Assembly: GCF_003600685.1 (NCBI RefSeq)
Contig: NZ_CP032084.1
Location: 4,526,001 to 4,590,000 of the forward strand
Length of the DNA: 64,000 nt
Direction: 5' to 3'
From: Achromobacter sp. B7
GTDB lineage: Bacteria; Pseudomonadota; Gammaproteobacteria; Burkholderiales; Burkholderiaceae_B
The translations under genes and the position numbers were made by a program. The notes beneath the pieces are model-generated. The model did not search any database. It was given only the letters and a program-made list of their open reading frames with translations, and was not told the DNA's origin. Each line of letters begins with the position of its first letter. The stretch's first letter is position 1. Shown in pieces: positions 17,581 to 26,668 of the stretch.

Positions 17581-18879
17581 ATGAAAATTCTGCTGACCGG
17601 TGCGCATGGATTCATCGGCAGCCGGCTGGTAGACGCCCTGCGCGAAGACGACCATCAGCTGGTATGCCTGGTGCGCACGCCACGCCCCCGCGACTTGAAC
17701 GTGCCGCGAGCAAGATACGTGCCCGCGGACTTTTCTCGGCTGACGCGGGTGGAAGACTGGGCGCCGCTGTTGTCCGGCGTGGATGCCGTTATCAATACGG
17801 TCGGAATTTTTCGGGAGTCGGGTTCGGCCAGCTTTGCCAACGTGCACGACAAGGCGGCCAAGGCGCTGTTCGCGGCGGCCCGGCAATACGGCGCGCAGGT
17901 CATCCAGTTTTCGGCGCTGGGGGCGGATGCCGAGGCCGCATCGGGCTTTCATATCAGCAAGCGCGCCGCGGACGACGCGTTGCGCGCGGCCGGCGCACCG
18001 GCTTACATCGTGCAGCCGTCGCTGGTCTATGGCGTGGGCGGCAGCAGCGCCGCGCTGTTCAACCAGCTTGCCGTCATGCCTGTCGTCGCTTTGCCTGCGG
18101 GCGGCTGGCAGCGCGTTCAGCCCGTGCACATCAATGACGTGGTTGCGGGCGTGCGCGCGATGCTGGCGCAGCCGGCGCCCGGTGCGGTCACCGTGGCGTT
18201 CTGCGGCCCCGAGCCCGTCACGGTGAGGACCTACCTGTCGATGCTGCGCGGCGGGCTGGGCATGGCGGGAAGGCAGTGGATCATTCCGGTGCCGTCGCGT
18301 ATGGCGAGCGCCGCGGCCAGGGCCGGCAGCTGGATGCCAGGCTCCTTGGTCGACGCGGACAGCCTGGCCATGTTGAACCGCGGTAATACCGGCAACCCGA
18401 TCGCCTTCGCCACGCTGCTGGGCCGCAGCCCCGTCGGCCCCGCATCGTTCATAGCGCCGCATGAGCAGGCACCGCTGCGCGCCGACAGCATCCTGCGCAC
18501 GATGCTGCCCGTGATGCGGCTGTGCATCGCCGCCGTCTGGCTATGGACGGCGGCGGTGTCCATGGGCTTGTACCCCATCCAGGACAGCCTGGCGCTGCTT
18601 GCCGACGCCGGCGTGCCCCACGCCCTGGCCCCGATCATGCTGGCGGGCGCGGCGGGCCTGGACCTGGTGCTGGGCGTGTTGACGTTGATGAACCTGGGGG
18701 GGCGCAAGCGCTGGGTGTGGCTGGCGCAGATGGCCTTGATACTGGGCTACACCGCCATCATCACCGTGCAATTGCCCGAGCAGTGGCTGCACCCCTTCGG
18801 CCCCATTTCGAAAAATGTGCCGATGCTGGCGGTGCTGGCGCTGCTGTATCTATGCGATAGCCGCGCGCGGAGGCCGTGA
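17581..18879 (+). CDS. SDR/NAD(P)-binding protein with C-terminal DoxX-like membrane domain (432 aa)
   Basis: Two-domain protein. Residues 1-290 form an atypical short-chain dehydrogenase with the TGAHGFIGSR nucleotide loop (6-15) and a SALGADA...SKRAAD segment near the active site. Residues about 300-430 are four hydrophobic helices of the DoxX-like type (MRLCIAAVWLWTAAV, AGAAGLDLVLGVLTLM). The substrate is unknown. It overlaps the next gene at TGATG (18877-18881), so the two are an operon. Confidence 0.87.
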   Translation: MKILLTGAHGFIGSRLVDALREDDHQLVCLVRTPRPRDLNVPRARYVPADFSRLTRVEDWAPLLSGVDAVINTVGIFRESGSASFANVHDKAAKALFAAARQYGAQVIQFSALGADAEAASGFHISKRAADDALRAAGAPAYIVQPSLVYGVGGSSAALFNQLAVMPVVALPAGGWQRVQPVHINDVVAGVRAMLAQPAPGAVTVAFCGPEPVTVRTYLSMLRGGLGMAGRQWIIPVPSRMASAAARAGSWMPGSLVDADSLAMLNRGNTGNPIAFATLLGRSPVGPASFIAPHEQAPLRADSILRTMLPVMRLCIAAVWLWTAAVSMGLYPIQDSLALLADAGVPHALAPIMLAGAAGLDLVLGVLTLMNLGGRKRWVWLAQMALILGYTAIITVQLPEQWLHPFGPISKNVPMLAVLALLYLCDSRARRP

Positions 18880-19343
18880 TGGAATATCTTTGGTTCAAGC
18901 TGCTGCACATTCTGTCTTCCACGCTGCTGTTCGGCACGGGCATCGGGTCGGCGTTCTACCTGCTGTGCGTGGTCCTGCGCCGCGACGTCAAGGTGGTGGC
19001 CTCGGTGGCGCGCGTGGTGGTCGTGGCCGACTGGCTGTTCACCGCCACCACCGCCGTCATTCAACCGCTGACGGGCTGGTATCTGGCCCACCTGATGCAG
19101 TTGCCCTGGAACACGCCGTGGCTGTCCGCCTCGTTGATGCTGTATGCGGTGGCGATCGCTTGCTGGTTGCCGGTCGTGAAGCTGCAAATGCTGATGCGCG
19201 ACAGCGCGACGGCCTCGGCCGCCGCCGGCGAACCGCTATCGCCCCGGTTCATGCGCTACTTTCGCGCATGGTTCGTGCTGGGCTTTCCGGCGCTGGGCGC
19301 GTTCCTGGGGATTTTCTGGCTGATGGTGTTCAAGCCGGCGTAG
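18879..19343 (+). CDS. DUF2269 family integral membrane protein (154 aa)
   Basis: Four-helix membrane protein with the DUF2269 pattern: WFKLLHILSSTLLFGTGIGSAF at the start (heme-ligand-like His), WLFTATTAVIQPLTGWYL in the middle and WFVLGFPALGAFLGIFWLM at the end. It is translationally coupled to the SDR-DoxX gene, which suggests a joint membrane redox role. That role is an inference from pairing only. Confidence 0.85.
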   Translation: MEYLWFKLLHILSSTLLFGTGIGSAFYLLCVVLRRDVKVVASVARVVVVADWLFTATTAVIQPLTGWYLAHLMQLPWNTPWLSASLMLYAVAIACWLPVVKLQMLMRDSATASAAAGEPLSPRFMRYFRAWFVLGFPALGAFLGIFWLMVFKPA

Positions 19344-19509
19344 GGGTGGGCCGTGGAAGGATCCGGCGCCTTTGCATCCGTCCCCGTGGCGCGGCCTGGT
19401 GCCGTCTGGTTCGGGCAAGGGGCCAGCTTGGAACGGGACTTGCTGAGCGGCACTGGCACCGCCCGACAAGCGCGGGCGGTCCTTGGATGCTTCACGTCAG
19501 GAGAAAACA

Positions 19510-19731
19510 ATGAAAACGCAGATCAGCTATCGCAAACTCGACGGCGACCACGGCGTCGCCCTGGTCAACGGCGGTATCTCAGAGACACTGCAAGCCAAGC
19601 GTGAATTGGCGAACTGGCTGGAACTGCCTGAAGGCAGCAGCGCCAGCACCGAAGAACAACAGGTGGACATCCGCCTGAAACAAGGCGGCATTGCCCCGGA
19701 ATCGGTGCAGTTCAACCACATCAGCGAATAG
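19510..19731 (+). CDS. Small conserved hypothetical protein (73 aa)
   Basis: Acidic soluble protein of unknown function; nothing in it points to a known fold. The ATG at 19510 follows CAGGAGAAAACA. It is the last chromosomal gene before the tRNA fragment and element boundary, and a strong terminator follows its stop. Confidence 0.7.
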   Translation: MKTQISYRKLDGDHGVALVNGGISETLQAKRELANWLELPEGSSASTEEQQVDIRLKQGGIAPESVQFNHISE

Positions 19732-19746
19732 CCCGCCACAAAAGCA

Positions 19747-19787
19747 CAAGGGCTTACGCCGTAAAAGCGTAAGCCCTTGATTTTTTT
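19747..19787. terminator. Strong intrinsic terminator at the element boundary
   Basis: Perfect 13-bp stem CAAGGGCTTACGC / GCGTAAGCCCTTG (19747-19759 / 19767-19779), 7-base loop, then ATTTTTTT. It terminates the rightward chromosomal transcript and abuts the CCA end of the leftward tRNA-Pro fragment. Confidence 0.9.
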
Positions 19788-19831
19788 GGTCGGGGCGGTG
19801 GGATTCGAACTCACGACCCTCTGCTCCCAAA
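19787..19831 (-). tRNA. 3' half of tRNA-Pro(UGG): attachment site (attL)
   Basis: On the minus strand the 45 bases from the anticodon loop (TTTGGGA) through the variable region, T-loop TTCGAAT, acceptor CGCCCCG, discriminator A and CCA read as tRNA-Pro(UGG). Homology stops exactly after the anticodon loop: the bases that should form the 5' anticodon stem (GCAGA on plus) are replaced by TTGGT. It is therefore a non-functional half gene left by site-specific integration. A T-stem A.C mismatch is visible. The intact copy is expected at the far right end, outside this window. Confidence 0.8.
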
Positions 19832-19985
19832 TTGGTTGCGCATGGAAGCGTGCGGACAACGCTGGAAAACTAATCCTTCGATTTCAACGACTTACAGCGC
19901 ACAAATTTCCATTATCATCCACCCACATCCGCCGCAATCCGCGACCGGGTGTACCTATGGGTGTACACAATATGGGAATAGGTGC

Positions 19986-21464
19986 ATGACGCGTTACCCG
20001 AAAAAAGGCCGAGGTCACAAATGGACAATTCGAGAGCTTGAATCCATACCGACTGCTTGGGCGAAAGACAGTATCGCAGACGGCGGAGGCCTGACTGGAG
20101 AAGTTCGTGTGTCGAATGGAGCCGCGGCGGTGGCATTCCGCTACGGTTTCAAGTGGGAAGGGCGCAAGGCTTGGTACTACTGTGGCAACTGGCCGACTGT
20201 CGACTTGGCCACAATCCGAGAACGGCGAGACAACGCTCGGGAACTCGTCGCAAACGGCGTCGATCCTAGGCGCCAAAAAGTCGCCGATAAGATCGAGGCC
20301 CAACGCAAGGTCGACCAGCTAATTTGCGAAGAGAGCCAGCGCCGCGCCCAAGACCTAAAGTTCAAGGACCTGTACGACGCCTGGATAGAAGAAGGGGTTC
20401 GCCGGTCTGACGACAATGCCGAGCTGAAACGGATTTTTGGCAAGGACGTATTGCCCGTTATCGGCGATTCCGTCCTGCGGACAATGTCCGAGAGTGACAT
20501 AAAGAAGGTCCTGCGCGAAGTGATTGGACGAGGCGCCAATCGTCTCGCAGTGATAATTTTCGGCGCTATAGGTCAAATGCTTGGATGGGCGGAGGACCGG
20601 CAGCCTTGGAGGCGCCTCCTCATCGAAGGAAACCCCGCGAAGCTCGTCGACCTTGATCTGTTGTTGGACGATGAATACGACCCGGAAAATGTGCGTACAC
20701 GAGTATTGCTAGACACCGAAATCGTGGAGCTAGCAAAACGCTTCAGATTCGGCGAAAACGAGTACGAGCAGGCACCCAACAAACGTGTCGCTAAGTTACC
20801 GGTCGCAGCCGCGACCCAACATGCCGTGTGGATATGTCTGAGCACGCTCACACGGATCGGAGCATTGACAAAAGCCGAGAAGGCGCACGTCAACCTTCCT
20901 GAACAAACTTGGTTTATACCAAAGGAAAACTCGAAAGGACGCCGCCGGCAGAAGCAAGACCAGATCGTCCACCTTTCAGAATTCGCAGTGCGCCATTTCG
21001 AAGCCGCTATGGCACTCTCGGATTCGCGCTACGTCTTTCCAGCTCGAGACGGCCTCGGTCCCCTTTCTGCGCAGACTGTGACGAAGCAAATCGGAGACCG
21101 CCAGACACGATTCAAGGCCTCTGACCGAACGCCCCTCGCCGGTCGCCGTAACGACGACACCCTCGTCCTAGCTGACGGAGCGAATGGAAAATGGACGCCT
21201 CACGACTTGAGGCGGACGGGCGCGACGATCATGCAATCTCAAGGGATTCCCGAGAACATCATTGACCGCTGTCAGGGTCACGTCGCCCACACGGGACGAA
21301 ACAAGATTCGGCGCCACTACCAACTTTATGAATTTGCCGACGAAAAGCGCGCCGCGTGGGAAAAACTCGGCGAATATTTGGAGCAGCTTTTACCTTTGGA
21401 TCTGACGCTCCCAAAGACGCGTATCGAAAAATCGCCGAAAAAGGGACGATCCGCGAAACAGTAG
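19986..21464 (+). CDS. int: P4-type tyrosine integrase (492 aa)
   Basis: Site-specific recombinase that catalyses integration and excision at tRNA-Pro. It has an N-terminal DUF4102-like arm-binding domain (residues about 12-100), a core-binding region and a C-terminal catalytic domain. The catalytic set is visible: Arg290 (TRIGALT), His406 and Arg409 (HDLRR), His432 (CQGH) and nucleophile Tyr445 (RRHYQLYEF). Start at 19986; the longer frame from 19836 runs back through the attachment site. Its base composition is lower in GC than the chromosome to the left. It is transcribed away from the tRNA fragment. Confidence 0.93.
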   Translation: MTRYPKKGRGHKWTIRELESIPTAWAKDSIADGGGLTGEVRVSNGAAAVAFRYGFKWEGRKAWYYCGNWPTVDLATIRERRDNARELVANGVDPRRQKVADKIEAQRKVDQLICEESQRRAQDLKFKDLYDAWIEEGVRRSDDNAELKRIFGKDVLPVIGDSVLRTMSESDIKKVLREVIGRGANRLAVIIFGAIGQMLGWAEDRQPWRRLLIEGNPAKLVDLDLLLDDEYDPENVRTRVLLDTEIVELAKRFRFGENEYEQAPNKRVAKLPVAAATQHAVWICLSTLTRIGALTKAEKAHVNLPEQTWFIPKENSKGRRRQKQDQIVHLSEFAVRHFEAAMALSDSRYVFPARDGLGPLSAQTVTKQIGDRQTRFKASDRTPLAGRRNDDTLVLADGANGKWTPHDLRRTGATIMQSQGIPENIIDRCQGHVAHTGRNKIRRHYQLYEFADEKRAAWEKLGEYLEQLLPLDLTLPKTRIEKSPKKGRSAKQ

Positions 21465-21680
21465 CCCGACTGGCGGCATTGCCTAACACCGCCTGTCCTG
21501 TGGTTTCCGGGCTGATGCACTCCAAGGGGTGCGCCTTGACCATCAGCCTCTTGTCCAAACTGAGCGCCCAATCAATTTGGTTGCGGCCGTCTCACTCCCC
21601 ACTTCCGTATCTACCTTTCGGAACGCGCCCGCCGATTACGCCGGGCGACCCCCGCATAAAGCTCAATCAAGGATCCCCGC

Positions 21681-21956
21681 ATGGCCTATCCGCCCGCGGC
21701 CCGCAGTGCGGCCGCATCTTTTGAATTTCCATCCACGGCGCGGGCAGCGCGGCACGCCGCCCGGACTTGGTTCGAATCCGCGCCGAATCTGCCCCCGGCG
21801 CAATACCGCGATCAGCAGTTCCGCGCGCACTGCGCGGACAAGACCGACTCGCCGCTCGAGCGCAGGGTCCGGAGGGCCGCTTTCAAGCAAGCGTTCGCGG
21901 AGGCCATGGGCCATATCGTCGTGGAAGAGGCACGTTTTCATGCGCTCGCTGCTTGA
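21681..21956 (+). CDS. Hypothetical protein (91 aa), first gene of pilus operon
   Basis: Unrecognised Ala/Arg-rich soluble protein. It begins with AAGGA seven bases before the ATG and overlaps the next gene by 17 bases, so it is read with the RHH gene and probably the pil genes. The 216 bases between the integrase and this gene hold no other gene and must contain the promoter. Function unknown. Confidence 0.65.
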   Translation: MAYPPAARSAAASFEFPSTARAARHAARTWFESAPNLPPAQYRDQQFRAHCADKTDSPLERRVRRAAFKQAFAEAMGHIVVEEARFHALAA

Positions 21957-22290
21957 GCGTCCCATTAGTTTCCGCCTTTCGGACGCGGCCTACCGACGTT
22001 ACGAAAGCGCCGCCCTCGATCGGGGTATGACACTTTCGGCCTATCTACGGGACAGGCTGGAAGTCGACGACCAGGTGGCTGAACACATTGCTCAACTCCG
22101 GCTCACATTGATGGACGCCGGCGCCGGCGGCAGCGACGCATCCCCGATGCTTCCGATCCTCTTGGAAATGCTGTTGCTCTCGCGGCGCCAAAGTTCCCCC
22201 GGCGATATGCGAGCCGTGCATCTCGAACTCGAGCGTCAAGGAATCCCCCCGTGGACACCGGCGGCCCAGGGCCGAGATCTACCGGGATAA
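21940..22290 (+). CDS. Ribbon-helix-helix-like small DNA-binding protein (116 aa)
   Basis: Residues about 5-35 (RPISFRLSDAAYRRYESAAL then MTLSAYLRDRLE) have the strand-helix-helix pattern of MobC/RHH regulators or accessory mobilisation proteins. The rest is helical with a Leu-rich centre (LPILLEMLLL). GAAGAGG precedes the ATG. Its position at the head of the pil operon suggests operon control; an accessory transfer role is possible. Confidence 0.6.
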   Translation: MRSLLERPISFRLSDAAYRRYESAALDRGMTLSAYLRDRLEVDDQVAEHIAQLRLTLMDAGAGGSDASPMLPILLEMLLLSRRQSSPGDMRAVHLELERQGIPPWTPAAQGRDLPG

Positions 22291-22330
22291 CACACCGGCC
22301 GTTCTGGCCGCATCTTCTCTGGAGTTACCC

Positions 22331-23068
22331 ATGCAAGTCAGTCTCCTGGCCACCGTCATATCGGTGGCCTGCATCCTTTCGGCCTGCGGATTCGTACCGC
22401 CCGCCCCTCCGACCCCCCCGAACTCCGGACGCATCCTGATTAACCATGCGGATCCGCGCACCGTTCTACCGGGTAAATCGCCGACAGCTCTGGCTTCGGC
22501 GGACATTCCCCCGATCCCGGTGCCGGAAGCGCCGCCCAAGCTTGGGAATCCAGCGTCCCCCGCCAGCGCCACGTCGCCGATGGCTAGCAATGCAGCGGCT
22601 GCTGTTCCTGGCGCCAGCTCCACCGCGACGCCGGCACCGGCTGCCGAGACGACGGCACAGGCCACTGAGGCGGGCACAAGTCGCCAGCAGGTCGCGGCGG
22701 CGCCCGGCCCTGTCATCACCGTGGAGGTCGCTTCGACGGAGCCGGTCGCCGAACCGGAAATCGTGGAACCCCCCAAGCAAATTTGGCGCATCAGCCCGCA
22801 AGACGGAACGGTCCGTCAAGCGCTCGCGCGTTGGGCGTCGGGCGCCAACTGGACGTTTGGGCCTGACCAGTGGGAACTGAATTTCGACATACCGATACAG
22901 GCTCCGGCCGAGTTCGAGGTGGCCTCCTTCCGGGAGGCCACACAGGCGCTGTCCCAGGCGGTCGCGATGGGCGAGTCGCCTATCCGCCCCTGCTTCTACG
23001 GCAACCGCGTGCTGCGCATGTTGCCCTTCACCCGCAGCTGCAACCGATCCCCAGCCACGCAATCCTAG
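22331..23068 (+). CDS. TcpQ/PilL-like type IVB pilus lipoprotein (245 aa)
   Basis: Outer-membrane-linked lipoprotein: lipobox LSAC at about residues 16-19. A long Pro/Ala-rich linker follows (about 20-150), then a TcpQ-type C-terminal domain (about 155-235) with WRISPQDGTVRQALARWAS and NFDIPIQAPAEFEVASFREA. In IncI-type systems PilL supports the PilN secretin. First recognisable gene of the pilL-N-O-P-Q-R-S-V order. Confidence 0.82.
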   Translation: MQVSLLATVISVACILSACGFVPPAPPTPPNSGRILINHADPRTVLPGKSPTALASADIPPIPVPEAPPKLGNPASPASATSPMASNAAAAVPGASSTATPAPAAETTAQATEAGTSRQQVAAAPGPVITVEVASTEPVAEPEIVEPPKQIWRISPQDGTVRQALARWASGANWTFGPDQWELNFDIPIQAPAEFEVASFREATQALSQAVAMGESPIRPCFYGNRVLRMLPFTRSCNRSPATQS

Positions 23069-23092
23069 CCGTGGCGCTGACCAGGAATACCC

Positions 23093-24784
23093 ATGACTGC
23101 ATACCGCACTGTAGCGGCCGCACTGACGCTTGCAGCGCTGTCTGGCTGCTCCGCGCTCCAATCGACAGGCCGAGTCAGCGCCCGTGCTGACCACGAAGGC
23201 TCAAAGGGCGCTTTCGCTATGGACGCCTTCAAAGGCATGGCAGGCGACACCGACCGGGCCAAAGGCCAGGTCGTCGAACTGCCATGGATCGCAGGCCGGC
23301 CCCAACCGCTTGCCCGCGATGTCACCCTGCCGCCGGCGCTGCGCGCCAACGTCAACACGACGCTGCTGTTCGAAAACAGCGCGGCCGACCTCAAAACCCT
23401 TGCCGACCGCATCCAACTCGCAACGGGAATCCTGGCCCACGTGTCTGCCGACGCTTTGCTGCCGGCCGAGTATTTCCTTCCGCGCCTGGCGGTCGAACAG
23501 GGCGGTGCTACAGCAAGTGCGAACTTTGCTGCCGCGACGGCGGACACGCTGGTTCCAGCCCTTGTACCCGGGATTGCCGTCGACCGTATCGCAGGCCCCG
23601 TCCTGCCCCAAGGCGTTGCCCGCACGAAGATGGCCCCCCTGCCCCCGGGCCAAGCGCCCCTCGCCACCGTACTGGACTCGATTGCACTGCGGCTGGGCGT
23701 CTACTGGCGCTACGACGAGAAAATCGGCGCGCTTCGCTTCTATCGCACGGAGACGAAAAGCTACGTCGTGCGCACGCCGACCCAGGCGGCTGAAGAGAGC
23801 CTTCAGCGCGATATCAAGTCGGCAAATTCGACGCTCGCGGACAAGTCGACCAGCAGTTCCAAGGAAGAGGCCCGCGAGCTCGCGGCGGTCGTCACCAAGG
23901 TCAGCCAGTTCCTCAGTCGCGCCGGCGTGATCAAGTCTGCGGACGGCGCGGCCAACACCATCGTCGTCACTGACACAAAGGATGCGCAGGACCGGATAGG
24001 CGAATTTCTGGACGCTGAGAACCGCCAGATGACACGGCGCGTGCGGCTCGTTTTCGAAGAAATCACGGTCCAACGCGACCAACTCAACCAAGGAAGCATC
24101 GACTGGAAGATTCTGTTCAACAGCCTTGGACGCGAAAACACTGCATCGGCAATTGGCGTCGGCCCCTTGCTCGACGCGGCCAAAGCTGCCGGCAGCGTGG
24201 GCGCATCGGTGGGCAGTGGTCCCTTCGCCGGCACGAACATCGCACTGAGCGCGCTATCGCAGCTGGGTTCGATCGTCAATCACAAGAGCATTCCGCTCCT
24301 CTCGCAAAACCGCCGACCCGCGAAGTACGACACCCGAAACACCTTTCAGTACATCAAGGATCTGCAACAAACGCAGAGCACGTCCGACAGCTCGGCTCCC
24401 ACGGTCACGGTTACGCAAGACGAAAAGACGGTCGGCACCTTCCTCACCGTCGTGCCCGATGCGCAGGACGACGGCCAGGTGCTCTTGACGATTGCCTACG
24501 ACGACACCCGACTCATCGAAATGAAGAAGGAGCCGGTTGGGTCGCGTGATGATCAATCGTTCGTGCAGCAGACCAACATCGGAGGCCAAGGGCGCGTACA
24601 GCAGGTAATGGTTCGCCCCGGAGAACAAGTGGTCATTGGCGGATATCAACAGTCTGCCGACAGTTCGACCCGCCGCCGTCTCGACGACAAGGCGCCGATG
24701 CTCATGGGCGGGTCTGACGCCTCGCAAGAACAGCAGCTGCTGACAGTGGTGCTGGTAACCGCAATTCCAGAAGAAGGATTCTGA
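23093..24784 (+). CDS. pilN: PilN type IVB pilus secretin (563 aa)
   Basis: Outer-membrane secretin lipoprotein through which the thin pilus passes. Lipobox LSGC near residue 20. N-terminal N-domains lie at about 90-330, including GAANTIVVTDTKDAQDRIGEF. The secretin beta-domain is in the last 200 residues, with VTVTQDEKTVGTFLTVVPDA and VRPGEQVVIGGYQ. 24 bases after the TcpQ-like gene and 2 before pilO. Confidence 0.9.
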   Translation: MTAYRTVAAALTLAALSGCSALQSTGRVSARADHEGSKGAFAMDAFKGMAGDTDRAKGQVVELPWIAGRPQPLARDVTLPPALRANVNTTLLFENSAADLKTLADRIQLATGILAHVSADALLPAEYFLPRLAVEQGGATASANFAAATADTLVPALVPGIAVDRIAGPVLPQGVARTKMAPLPPGQAPLATVLDSIALRLGVYWRYDEKIGALRFYRTETKSYVVRTPTQAAEESLQRDIKSANSTLADKSTSSSKEEARELAAVVTKVSQFLSRAGVIKSADGAANTIVVTDTKDAQDRIGEFLDAENRQMTRRVRLVFEEITVQRDQLNQGSIDWKILFNSLGRENTASAIGVGPLLDAAKAAGSVGASVGSGPFAGTNIALSALSQLGSIVNHKSIPLLSQNRRPAKYDTRNTFQYIKDLQQTQSTSDSSAPTVTVTQDEKTVGTFLTVVPDAQDDGQVLLTIAYDDTRLIEMKKEPVGSRDDQSFVQQTNIGGQGRVQQVMVRPGEQVVIGGYQQSADSSTRRRLDDKAPMLMGGSDASQEQQLLTVVLVTAIPEEGF

Positions 24785-24786
24785 CC

Positions 24787-26148
24787 GTGGCAACGCGACA
24801 GAAAGTCGCTCGGCGCACGAGCTACAAGCTCGTCGCGATACCGGGCTCGCCGAATCAACTGGTCCTCGGGCTCAAGTGGCGCACCGTCCTCGGGGAAGAC
24901 CTGGAAAAGCTTGCCCTCAAGACCGCCCGCAAAGCACGGGCAACGCACTTTGTGCAAAGTGATGCGCGCAGTTCGTCGGTCGGCTTGTTGGCCGCCAAAG
25001 GAAGCGAAACGCGTGCAAAGAGCAGAGCAACGCTTTTCTCTGGCGCCGCTGCCTTTGCGCAGATGCATCGACATGGCACGCATATCGTTGCATGCACGCT
25101 CCCCGACCAATCCGTATGGTTGGCGGTGGTCGTCGACGGGGTGGTGCAGACGGGCGGCGACACGATATTCCCCGACCAGGAAAAAGCAAAGAACGCAGTC
25201 GAAGAACTGGCTGCGCGCTACCGGGAACACCAGGTCCACAGCAACTACATCACGCAAGCGCGTTTGTTCTCGTTGCAACAGCTCACTGCACACGTGAACG
25301 GACAGTCTGCTTTGCGCAGGGCGTCCTTTAGGCTGTCCATGGTGTCGCCCATATGGTGGGTGCTCATAGCTGCGGTCGTCGCCTATGAGGCATGGGACTA
25401 CGGATCCGCTTGGTGGGACGAACGGCAGGCGAAACTTCAAGAAGAGGCCCAGGCGGCGCAGCCCCATTTCGACGCCACCGCGCTATGGAAAAGCGCTATC
25501 AGCGCTTGGGCTAAGTCGGTAAAGACCCAGGGCGGCGCGGGCATGACCGAACTACTCAATGTCATCCTGACGGTACCAGTAGAGCCCGGGCGCTGGCGGT
25601 TGACGGAAGTCGACTGCCGACCGAGCGCGGGGTCGTGCACCGCCACATACCGCCGTACACGTCTGGCCGACAACCACACGCTGCGGGCAGCACTGGCCGA
25701 ATCGTTTCGCATCGTCCATCCGGATTTGGATACTGCTACCGCAACATGGCCACTTCCGAAGGGGCGCTCGGCGCCGACTGTGGCCTTGGGGGACCTCCCG
25801 ACGGCAGCTGCGATCCAGACAACGTGGGAACCAAGCTGGCAAGCGCTTCGGCCCGCATTGCAGGACTTCACGCTGGCAAAGCCGGCAAGCGTGCAGATTC
25901 TCGTGCCCAACATCAAGTTGCCCAACGGCCTGGAAGAACCTGTGCCGATGCCATCGGGCACGAAGCTGCCCGCCAGCCGCGCACTGGTGATCAATGCGCC
26001 CCTGCGCTCTCTCTATGGCCTGGCCTTGCCGACAACAACTCAGATAACGCAGTTGCATGTGCGTTACCAGCCGGACTCAGCCCCCGGACTCGCCGCGAGC
26101 GCGTTCTCGGCCACCTTGAAAGGAGATATCTATGTACTCGCGCCGTGA
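24787..26148 (+). CDS. pilO: PilO2-type IVB pilus assembly protein (453 aa)
   Basis: Inner-membrane alignment protein of the type IVB pilus. It has a cytoplasmic N-terminal half (1-180), one transmembrane helix (about 185-205, ISPIWWVLIAAVVAYEA region) and a periplasmic C-terminal half. GTG start two bases after the pilN stop. It overlaps pilP by 17 bases. Confidence 0.88.
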   Translation: MATRQKVARRTSYKLVAIPGSPNQLVLGLKWRTVLGEDLEKLALKTARKARATHFVQSDARSSSVGLLAAKGSETRAKSRATLFSGAAAFAQMHRHGTHIVACTLPDQSVWLAVVVDGVVQTGGDTIFPDQEKAKNAVEELAARYREHQVHSNYITQARLFSLQQLTAHVNGQSALRRASFRLSMVSPIWWVLIAAVVAYEAWDYGSAWWDERQAKLQEEAQAAQPHFDATALWKSAISAWAKSVKTQGGAGMTELLNVILTVPVEPGRWRLTEVDCRPSAGSCTATYRRTRLADNHTLRAALAESFRIVHPDLDTATATWPLPKGRSAPTVALGDLPTAAAIQTTWEPSWQALRPALQDFTLAKPASVQILVPNIKLPNGLEEPVPMPSGTKLPASRALVINAPLRSLYGLALPTTTQITQLHVRYQPDSAPGLAASAFSATLKGDIYVLAP

Positions 26149-26668
26149 AACTTCGCTGCGCAATCGGCCTGCCCTGTGTCTGGCCGGCCTCGCCCTGGCG
26201 ATTGCCCTGCCTGCCGGCGTATCGGCGCAATCCGACAATCTCGCCGTGGCGCCTGAAGCTCCGGCTGCGCCGCCAAGCCACCTGGTGCGCGAGCTGCTGG
26301 AGCATGACGCGAAACAGGCGCTCGCCATTGAACGCGAGAAGTCGAAGACTGCCTTTGCTGGCTCGCCGCTCGCAGTGCCGTCCGTGACAGGAATCACGCC
26401 GGCGGATGCGGAACAGGCAGCCGCGCCCTCAGCATCACCGCCGAAACAACGCCTGGCGCGGCTAATTGCCATCGTGGGCGTTGGACGCCACCTCGCAGCG
26501 CATGTGCAACTGGAAAACAGACAGGCCGTCTATCTGACAGGGAAAGCCGCACCGGTCACAGGCGCTGGCCAGGGATTGCGTCTGCTGGAGATTTCCCCTC
26601 CCTGCGCCACGTTCCTGTCTCAAGAGGATGAGACGTTCACCTATTGCCTAGACGAGAGGGCACCATGA
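26132..26668 (+). CDS. pilP: PilP type IV pilus biogenesis protein (178 aa)
   Basis: Periplasmic linker between the inner-membrane complex and the secretin. Signal sequence cleaved near AGVSAQ; low-complexity Ala/Pro region to about residue 110; C-terminal PilP-type domain with LIAIVGVGRHLAAHVQLENR. AAAGGAGATATCT precedes the ATG. Overlaps both neighbours. Confidence 0.85.
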   Translation: MYSRRETSLRNRPALCLAGLALAIALPAGVSAQSDNLAVAPEAPAAPPSHLVRELLEHDAKQALAIEREKSKTAFAGSPLAVPSVTGITPADAEQAAAPSASPPKQRLARLIAIVGVGRHLAAHVQLENRQAVYLTGKAAPVTGAGQGLRLLEISPPCATFLSQEDETFTYCLDERAP

